64,000 nucleotides of DNA from an uncultured Pirellulaceae bacterium (GTDB lineage: Bacteria; Planctomycetota; Planctomycetia; Pirellulales; Pirellulaceae): assembly GCA_905480545.1 (NCBI GenBank), contig CAJQQR010000078.1:25985-89984 (forward strand). Direction: 5' to 3'. Of this stretch, positions 57,981 through 64,000 are shown in pieces (the first letter of the stretch is position 1; every line of letters begins with the position of its first letter). Position numbers and translations under genes: made by a program. Under the pieces are notes generated by a model. It saw only the letters and a list, made by a program, of their open reading frames with translations. It was not told the origin of the DNA and made no database searches.

Positions 57981-58576
57981 TTTTTCAATTTTTCTCGCAC
58001 GTTAAAAATCAACTCCTTAATGTTTCGCGGGTTTTGACCGAGGTCCCCTTTCCCAACTCGCGATTGGCTCTTTGCATACAAAGTCGAACCCGTTACGGTC
58101 TTGACGATCTCCACCGCAATATCATCCTTGTATCGCATTAGAAACGTTGAATGGACAAAATCTAATTTTGTACGATCGTTTCCGTCAACGGTTTGATCCA
58201 TTAGTTTCCATCGTGGGATGTCTTTCATTGCAACGACAACCAATTCGGCAAAATCTGTTGTTGAAAGACTTGTGGCGATAGGCTGCATGTCAATGTCTTT
58301 TGCAGCGGGATCAGTCTCTGAAGTGTTTTGGGTCCAGTCACGACTCCAATCGTCGACCTGTAAACAAATGATCGTGAGGATCGTCAAAACAATTCCAGCA
58401 ATAATTACGGACATAGAGGTCTTCGTTTTTTTTGAATCGCCAAGATCAATATCGGCGACATAATCGTCTTCATCGCTGAGCGAATCATTGCTGAGCGAAT
58501 CATTGCTTGCCGCGTGCTTGGTTTTATCGTTAACTAAATTGTCTTCGTTCGAAGGCCGCGAAGGGATTTGCGTCAT
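57956..58576 (-). CDS. DUF1499-domain membrane protein
   Basis: A 206-residue protein with an acidic, repeat-containing N-terminus, one transmembrane helix (about 55-73) and a DUF1499 domain (about 110-200) that ends with the family phrase YAKSQSRVGKGDLGQNPRNIK. DUF1499 has no firm function. The N-terminal SNDSL repeat is encoded by a 15-bp tandem repeat, and a 19-bp duplication has rewritten the last residues. Confidence 0.8.
   Translation of the reverse strand: MTQIPSRPSNEDNLVNDKTKHAASNDSLSNDSLSDEDDYVADIDLGDSKKTKTSMSVIIAGIVLTILTIICLQVDDWSRDWTQNTSETDPAAKDIDMQPIATSLSTTDFAELVVVAMKDIPRWKLMDQTVDGNDRTKLDFVHSTFLMRYKDDIAVEIVKTVTGSTLYAKSQSRVGKGDLGQNPRNIKELIFNVREKLKNAKTFEKR
58475..58504. repeat. 15-bp perfect tandem repeat
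   Basis: GCTGAGCGAATCATT occurs twice in tandem and encodes SNDSL repeats near the N-terminus of the DUF1499 protein. Confidence 0.85.
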
Positions 58577-58716
58577 TGTAGGATAGCGTTAAAAAAAATC
58601 TGTATGGAACACGCTGAACGTTCTGTCGCGTTGACGGCAGTTCGTCTGTGTTAAACTGTTCGAGTCTTTTAGCTTTTACTTTACTCCTGATTGATTCGTG
58701 TGTCATGCCGGACTCG

Positions 58717-60036
58717 ATGTCGTTGTTTGCCAACACCGAAAAAAAGAATCTAAACAAAGCCCAACCGTTGGCGGCTCGTATGCGGCCGACCAAACTGGCT
58801 GAATTCGTTGGCCAAAAGCACTTTTTGGGTGAGGGCGAATTGCTTTGGCGTTTGGTCAAAGCGGATACACTGGGCTCTGTCATCTTTTATGGTCCGCCGG
58901 GGACCGGCAAGACAACGCTCGCTCGAATTTTGGCTGGTGAAACAAAAAAGCGTTTTATCCAAGTTAGCGCAATTCAAACCGGTGTTGCGGATTTACGAAA
59001 GATCCTGTCGGAAGCTCGCGATGAGGTCGCGGCCGGCGGGACTCAGACACTGTTGTTTATCGACGAAATCCATCGTTTTAACAAAAGTCAGCAGGACGCT
59101 CTTTTACCCGATGTCGAAGAAGGGATTGTCGTCCTGATAGGTGCGACCACAGCTAATCCTTTTTTTGCAGTCAACAATGCATTGGTTAGCCGAAGCAAAA
59201 TCTTCCAATTTGAGCCACACACGCCTGACGACATTCAATCGCTTCTCCATCGTGCAATCAAAGATCAGGAAAAAGGGCTCGGACGAATCGAGATGATTGT
59301 GGATGATGCTGCGGTTGAATTCCTCAGCCACGTCTGTGACGGCGACGCGCGTCAAGCCTTATCGACACTCGAAGTCGCCGTAATGTCCTGTTTTGAAAAA
59401 CCGGTCAAGTTATCGAAAGATTTGATTCGTGATTCGATTCAAAAACGTGCCATTCAATACGATGCAAGTGGGGACGAACATTACGACTGTGCAAGTGCGT
59501 TAATCAAAAGTATTCGAGGAAGCGATCCAGACGCAGGAATTTATTGGTTGGCCAGAATGCTGGAGGGGGGCGAGGACATTCGTTTTTTGTGTCGTCGCTT
59601 AGTGATTCTTGCCAGCGAAGATATCGGCAATGCCGATCCCCAAGCCTTGCCCTTGACGGTCGCCTGCATGCAAGCGTGTGAATTCGTCGGATTGCCAGAG
59701 TGCCAATTGACGCTCTCGCAAACCGTGACCTATTTGGCTTGTGCACCGAAATCAAATTCTGCAACCACGGCAATTGGAGCTGCCAGAAGCGATATCAAAA
59801 ACGGACGTGTCATTCCCGTCCCACGACACCTTCGTGATGCTCATTATTCCGGAGCCAAAACATTCGATCACGGCGACGGATACAAACATGCCCACCATTA
59901 TGAAGAAGGCGTCGCTCCACAAGACTATCTGGGCGTCGAGAAAGAGTACTATGAACCGGTCGATCGCGGATTCGAATCCGAATTACTCTTGCGTTTGGAA
60001 ACCATTCGATCGCAACTACGTGGTGACGAACAATAA
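58717..60036 (+). CDS. rarA: Replication-associated recombination protein A (RarA/MgsA)
   Basis: A 439-residue AAA+ ATPase that acts at stalled replication forks. Markers are QPLAARMRPTKLAEFVGQKHFLG, split here: QPLAARMRP then EFVGQ; Walker A GPPGTGKTT, Walker B LLFIDEIHRF, sensor 1 GATTANP and the C-terminal YKHAHHYEEG phrase. The ATG at 58717 gives the family-like start MSLF; ATGs at 58705 and 58648 are possible but less likely. It is convergent with recG. Confidence 0.93.
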   Translation: MSLFANTEKKNLNKAQPLAARMRPTKLAEFVGQKHFLGEGELLWRLVKADTLGSVIFYGPPGTGKTTLARILAGETKKRFIQVSAIQTGVADLRKILSEARDEVAAGGTQTLLFIDEIHRFNKSQQDALLPDVEEGIVVLIGATTANPFFAVNNALVSRSKIFQFEPHTPDDIQSLLHRAIKDQEKGLGRIEMIVDDAAVEFLSHVCDGDARQALSTLEVAVMSCFEKPVKLSKDLIRDSIQKRAIQYDASGDEHYDCASALIKSIRGSDPDAGIYWLARMLEGGEDIRFLCRRLVILASEDIGNADPQALPLTVACMQACEFVGLPECQLTLSQTVTYLACAPKSNSATTAIGAARSDIKNGRVIPVPRHLRDAHYSGAKTFDHGDGYKHAHHYEEGVAPQDYLGVEKEYYEPVDRGFESELLLRLETIRSQLRGDEQ

Positions 60037-60165
60037 AACAGTTTTCACCTCAAACTCCAAATCGCGAATACGAAATTGACGTCAGTCCGATTTTTTGATT
60101 CCAATAAATCCTTCGTTCGGCCTGGTGGATTTTCGGACCACGGATCAACAAATGAGGGCCTTACC

Positions 60166-62238
60166 TCAACCGACGTCCACCAGATCGAGTGCACTTCCAT
60201 AACGCGAAATCACGCGTTGCTTAATCGCGGAGAACTCTTCGGAACCCAGATCAGGATCGCTGGAAAGTATCTGCTGTGCATCGTTGCGTGCCGAAACCAA
60301 CAGATCAAAGTCTCGTTGTAAATCAGCGACAAATAATGGTGGCATACCGTGTTGCTTGGTCCCAAACAAATCACCCGGGCCACGCATTTGAAAATCAATC
60401 TCCGCAAGTTTAAATCCGTCATTGGTTTCCACCAATGCTTGCAATCTTTCGTTGACGTCTTCTGCTTCGACATCGGCAAACATCGCCATAAATCCGGCGT
60501 GACGACCACGGCCAACCCGGCCTCGAAGCTGATGAAGCTGCGCGAGTCCAAATCGGGACGCTGACAAGATGGTCATGACCGTGGCGTTAGGCACGTCGAT
60601 TCCGACTTCGACAACACTGGTCGCCACCAAGACCTGTGTCGCACCATCGGCGAAGCGAACCATCGCCGCCTCTTTTTCATCTGACGATTGACGACCGTGA
60701 AGCAAGTCAATCTTGAAGTCTGCAAACTCACCGTTGGATAAACTCTCAAAAACCTCTTCGACATTTTCCCATGTTCCCCGTTCATCTTCATCAACCAATG
60801 GGGCGATCACGTAGGCTTGCCTGCCTTCACGAACTTTCTTTCGAACAAAATCCCACCACTTTTCCCGCTGTGACTGTTGACATAAATAAGTATTGATCGG
60901 CAACCGATTCGGAGGTTTTTCATGAAGGACACTAACATCAAGATCACCAAACAGCGTCATCGAAATCGTGCGAGGAATGGGTGTTGCAGTCATAACGAGG
61001 TAATGCGGTGTGATCCCTTTGTCACGCAACTGCGCTCGTTGCTTTACACCGAATCGATGCTGTTCATCAACAATCACCAGTCCAAGTCGGTGAAAACTCA
61101 GCTCGTTCTGAATTAAAGCCTGTGTGCCAATCACGATACCAAGTTCACCCGATTCGATTTCCGCGACGACGCGACGTTTTTCCGGTGCAGAAAGGGTTCC
61201 CGTCAGCAAACCGACTTTGACGCGAGTTTGAGCCAACATCGTTTGAAGATTGCGATAGTGCTGGCGCGCCAATGTTTCCGTCGGTGCCATTAAGACCCCC
61301 TGATGCCCGCACGCAACGGCTAACATTAAGGCATACACCGCCACAGCCGTTTTTCCGCAGCCAACGTCTCCGTGCAACATTCGATTCATTGGAGTGAGGC
61401 GGGACATATCGCTGGCAATTTCCTTAATTGCAAACTCTTGCGCTCCAGTCAATTGATATGGAAAGTAATTCTTGATCCGGGCATCAACGCGACTGTCAAT
61501 CTCCATTTCGGGAGCCCGTTCGGCAGCACTGACTTGCGCGCGTCGCAAATTGATTGCCAGCTGGAGGGTCAGCAGTTCCTGATAAACAAATCGGTTGCGA
61601 GCAGGATCGATTTCTTCGCTGTTTTCAGGCAGGTGAATCATTCGAAGTGCATCTTTGATCCCCAACAGTCTTTTTTCGAGAAGAAATGCCTCTGGAAAAA
61701 TTTCATCGACAAGTGCCAAATTCGATTCGACGACGCTGCGAATCAATCGTCGAAGCTCTGCCTGCTTGATTCCCTCGGTCAATCGATAGATCGGTAGCAG
61801 GGTTCCCCGTTGTGGATTCTCATTTTCATCAATGAATATCATTTTAGGATGGATCATTTCGGGACGCATTCCAGATAACTTCGCTGTTCCCGATAGCATG
61901 ACTTTTTTTCCGATATCAACCTTATTAGCTCGATAGGGCTGGTTAAACCAAATGCCTCGCAAAAAGTGATTTCCCTGTTGAATGAGCAGGTAGAACGACG
62001 ATTTACCGCCACCCTTTTCGACTTTTTCATGATCGACGATCTCGCCGACCACGCTTGCCGAATCCCCATCGCGAATTTCGCCGATGTCGACGATCTCGCT
62101 GTGATCTTCATACCCACGAGGGAAGAAAAAGAGAGCATCAACGATTCGATGCAGACCCAGCTTTTGTAGGATTCGATAGCGAGATGAACCGACGCCGGGG
62201 CTCGTTTCCAAAGTGTCGAACAGAGTCGTCTCGTTCAC
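60166..62238 (-). CDS. recG: ATP-dependent DNA helicase RecG
   Basis: A 690-residue fork-reversal helicase. The N-terminal wedge/OB domain (about 55-160) is followed by motif I GDVGCGKTAVA, motif II VDEQHRFG, motif III MTATPIPRT and motif VI LRGRVGRGRHAG. The length is normal. The start is GTG. RecG and RarA are adjacent and convergent, so two fork-repair genes sit together. Confidence 0.95.
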   Translation of the reverse strand: MNETTLFDTLETSPGVGSSRYRILQKLGLHRIVDALFFFPRGYEDHSEIVDIGEIRDGDSASVVGEIVDHEKVEKGGGKSSFYLLIQQGNHFLRGIWFNQPYRANKVDIGKKVMLSGTAKLSGMRPEMIHPKMIFIDENENPQRGTLLPIYRLTEGIKQAELRRLIRSVVESNLALVDEIFPEAFLLEKRLLGIKDALRMIHLPENSEEIDPARNRFVYQELLTLQLAINLRRAQVSAAERAPEMEIDSRVDARIKNYFPYQLTGAQEFAIKEIASDMSRLTPMNRMLHGDVGCGKTAVAVYALMLAVACGHQGVLMAPTETLARQHYRNLQTMLAQTRVKVGLLTGTLSAPEKRRVVAEIESGELGIVIGTQALIQNELSFHRLGLVIVDEQHRFGVKQRAQLRDKGITPHYLVMTATPIPRTISMTLFGDLDVSVLHEKPPNRLPINTYLCQQSQREKWWDFVRKKVREGRQAYVIAPLVDEDERGTWENVEEVFESLSNGEFADFKIDLLHGRQSSDEKEAAMVRFADGATQVLVATSVVEVGIDVPNATVMTILSASRFGLAQLHQLRGRVGRGRHAGFMAMFADVEAEDVNERLQALVETNDGFKLAEIDFQMRGPGDLFGTKQHGMPPLFVADLQRDFDLLVSARNDAQQILSSDPDLGSEEFSAIKQRVISRYGSALDLVDVG

Positions 62239-62310
62239 TACAAAAACTTTCGACTAATAATAGAAGTGGGTTTGCTGGCTAGTTAGGAATCTTGGATCCC
62301 GGGTTGATAT

Positions 62311-62523
62311 TCAAATTTCGTTGATTTTGCGAGTATTCCGAGCGTCTTGGCAATGTGGAATGGGAACAACGAAAAACAACTCATCGAGGGAACCAATTTT
62401 TTCATTCTCCGCCCAAACGACATCAATGCAGATTCCGTTTTGATTTCTGATCCCGGAACTGATACATTCATTGTACTCCTCTCCGTCCGAGCCACTCGAC
62501 TGATCCCAATGGTTTCGGAACAT
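62311..62523 (-). CDS. Possible small protein upstream of recG
   Basis: A 70-codon frame starts with ATG preceded by GAGGGG at about 10 bases, one of the better ribosome sites in this region, and ends 72 bases before recG. The product is acidic at the start and hydrophobic near FFVVPIP. I recognise no family, and other frames overlap it, so it is a weak call. Confidence 0.3.
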   Translation of the reverse strand: MFRNHWDQSSGSDGEEYNECISSGIRNQNGICIDVVWAENEKIGSLDELFFVVPIPHCQDARNTRKINEI

Positions 62524-62655
62524 ATTTACTTTTCCCCTCGCTTACCTGTTATTGGGAATGCTCCCCTGCGATTATCGTGTGACGATCATGTGACGATGGT
62601 ATGACGGTGGTGTGTCAACCGCGGGCGAAAATCACTACCCGATTTTCGTCCACGC

Positions 62656-62700
62656 TGATTCACTAAAAACGTTGATTCACTAAAAACGTTGATTCATTAA
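62656..62700. repeat. 17-bp tandem repeat upstream of rpoD
   Basis: TGATTCACTAAAAACGT occurs at 62656-62672 and 62673-62689, and a third partial copy begins TGATTCA at 62690. Confidence 0.85.
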
Positions 62701-63070
62701 CGATGAACATGTTAACAACTTTGATTTCACGCAAAGTTGAGTTCATTAATTGGGTCAATGCAAACGCGTGTGATTGCAAACCGTTCCTGACAACAACTTT
62801 TCTACCTGCTCGATCGTTATCAATCTGCCCGACGAAAGACGTCGTGTTTAGACATCATTCGGTGCCAAAAATAAACCTTTGATGCACTTTTGCGACGTAT
62901 TTTAACGTGACGATTTTGACGATTTTCGACGTAACTCGTTTGATAATGGAATGTTAGAAGATCGGTTGGATTCCCATTTCTGTTTTGGCACTCGGAATGC
63001 TGCATTCTCTTCCCACATAAGCACCGTTGCTCTGCCGAGCGGCACTCACACCTTGGGGAAGGACAGCACT

Positions 63071-64000
63071 GTGGCCAAAAAGAAAAAATCAGTTAATGAC
63101 TTTGATTTGGTTGACGAAGAAAATCAAGAGGTCAATGGGTTTGGCGACCCGAATGGCGTCGATCGAAACGAAGAGATCGATGCCGAGGAAAAAGAAATCG
63201 AGGAGGAAGAGGATTCGGTCGATGACCCAGTCCGGATGTACTTGATGCAAATGGGTCGAATTCCATTACTGACTCGTGAAGAAGAAGTCGCATCGGCGAA
63301 GGAAATCGATCGCACAAAATTGCTATATCGAAATAGCATGCTGGCAACCGATTACATGCTAACCGGTTCAACAGATCAGCTGGAAAAGGTTCGCGATGGG
63401 GAACTGCGACTCGATCGTACGATAGAAGTTTCGGTCACCAACACCTCCGAAAAGAAGCGAATCATGAAGAAGTTGGTGCCAAACGTTGATTCATTGCGAG
63501 CAATGTTGAAGGCAAACCGAGACGACTACAAGGTTGCGATCAGCAAATCAGCATCGGAAGTAGAAAAGAAAAATGCTTGGAAACAGTTGGTTCGCCGACG
63601 ACATAAATGTGTTCGTCTAATCGAAGAGCTGGATTTGCGAACCAACAAGATCCAACCCGTTTTTGAAAATTTGGTCGAAATCAATTCTCGTATGCAAGTC
63701 CTTGTAATGCAGATTGACGAAGCTAAAAACGGCGTGATGATCGGCGGAAGGTCTCTTGAGCAGCTGCAGACCGAACTCCATCACTTGATGCGGATCACTT
63801 TCGAAAGCCCGAAGACGTTGAATCGTCGTGTAAAGCAAACGCGTGCTTTCCAAGAAGAACATGACGCGGCAAAACGTGTTCTATCAGCCGGAAACTTACG
63901 TTTGGTAGTGTCCATCGCAAAGAAGTATCGCAACCGTGGATTAAGCTTTTTGGATCTGATTCAAGAGGGCAACACCGGTTTGATGCGAGCGGTCGACAAG
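63071..64000 (+). CDS. rpoD: Primary RNA polymerase sigma factor (RpoD/SigA), 3' end outside the window
   Basis: An open frame of 310 codons runs from a GTG, 8 bases after AAGGA, to the window end. After a Lys-rich start and a very acidic stretch (about 15-50), region 1.2 appears ([23 protein letters not shown], split: DDPVRMYL and PLLTREEE). A non-conserved region of about 190 residues follows, then region 2.1-2.2: [19 protein letters not shown] and [15 protein letters not shown]. This is the layout of primary sigma factors. Regions 2.3 to 4 lie beyond the window. The acidic N-terminus probably replaces a full region 1.1. Confidence 0.93.
   Translation, partial: MAKKKKSVNDFDLVDEENQEVNGFGDPNGVDRNEEIDAEEKEIEEEEDSVDDPVRMYLMQMGRIPLLTREEEVASAKEIDRTKLLYRNSMLATDYMLTGSTDQLEKVRDGELRLDRTIEVSVTNTSEKKRIMKKLVPNVDSLRAMLKANRDDYKVAISKSASEVEKKNAWKQLVRRRHKCVRLIEELDLRTNKIQPVFENLVEINSRMQVLVMQIDEAKNGVMIGGRSLEQLQTELHHLMRITFESPKTLNRRVKQTRAFQEEHDAAKRVLSAGNLRLVVSIAKKYRNRGLSFLDLIQEGNTGLMRAVDK

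Larger units (their letters stand above)
62239..63070. promoter_or_regulatory. Divergent region between recG and the primary sigma gene
   Basis: About 830 bases with only the weak small frame described separately. It contains a 17-bp tandem repeat, several GTGACGAT-type short repeats near 62575-62615 and A/T-rich parts before the sigma gene. Such a long leader fits a housekeeping gene with several promoters, but I can point to no certain -35/-10 pair. Confidence 0.4.

Noticed and set aside
62347..62604. 85-codon plus-strand frame between recG and the sigma gene
   Set aside because: Opposite strand to a better-supported small frame, and no ribosome site or family.
62656..62700. 17-bp repeats as a CRISPR array
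   Set aside because: Copies are directly adjacent without spacers, and no cas gene is present.

Overview
The window looks like chromosomal DNA of a marine planctomycete of the Pirellulaceae type. Supporting marks are a secreted SHD1-domain protein, a sulfatase with the Cys-x-Pro-Ser-Arg motif, an ECF sigma factor followed by the planctomycete-style single-span anti-sigma protein, many secreted proteins of unknown function, and methanofuran/H4MPT-type cofactor genes in a bacterium. Base composition by eye is near or slightly below 50% GC. There is no rRNA, tRNA, CRISPR array, transposase, integrase or phage gene, so this reads as core chromosome. Shine-Dalgarno sites are often weak and several genes start with TTG or GTG.

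Layout. 1-6.7 kb: an RsbW-like ATPase (possibly cut by the window edge), an AcpH-like protein, a D-tagatose 3-epimerase-type isomerase, two divergent phosphate-selective (OprO/OprP) porins and a Cys-rich secreted protein with a clear terminator. 7-10 kb: pstC-pstA-pstB on the minus strand with no pstS or phoU in sight. 10-17.3 kb: pyrimidine-nucleoside phosphorylase (apparent ATT start) behind a beta-propeller protein, a VOC protein, an isochorismatase-fold lipoprotein, a membrane-anchored cysteine-peptidase-like protein, an ABM monooxygenase and galactose mutarotase. 17.5-20.6 kb: ECF sigma factor, transmembrane anti-sigma candidate and secreted PDZ protein. 20.6-28 kb: a GH13_18 phosphorylase and a three-gene ABC-2 operon.

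28-46 kb: FolC, two poorly known proteins (one SUFU-like), enolase, riboflavin synthase, RsmA, sulfatase, methyltransferase, a MacA-LolD-MacB-like exporter, LexA with a palindromic operator candidate, an orphan Flp pilin, then MfnF and MfnE of methanofuran synthesis. 46-54.5 kb: enoyl-CoA hydratase, a tungsten-type aldehyde ferredoxin oxidoreductase with a linked lipoprotein, LarE, RsmG, a GT-C membrane glycosyltransferase, a DinB/YfiT protein and a TPR-like protein. 54.5-64 kb: a NADH dehydrogenase-SelD fusion, the SHD1 protein, a DUF1499 protein, RarA, RecG and the 5' part of the primary sigma factor, which runs off the end.

Themes. The cofactor genes (mfnE/mfnF, larE, selD, ribE, folC) and AOR suggest C1 and aldehyde chemistry with unusual cofactors. 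The Pst permease and the two porins make a phosphate-uptake neighbourhood. The sigma/anti-sigma/PDZ trio is the best candidate for an undescribed signalling module. A separate genome-scale pattern is a set of short tandem duplications (14-19 bp, two to three copies) scattered through genes and gene ends; one has altered a protein C-terminus.
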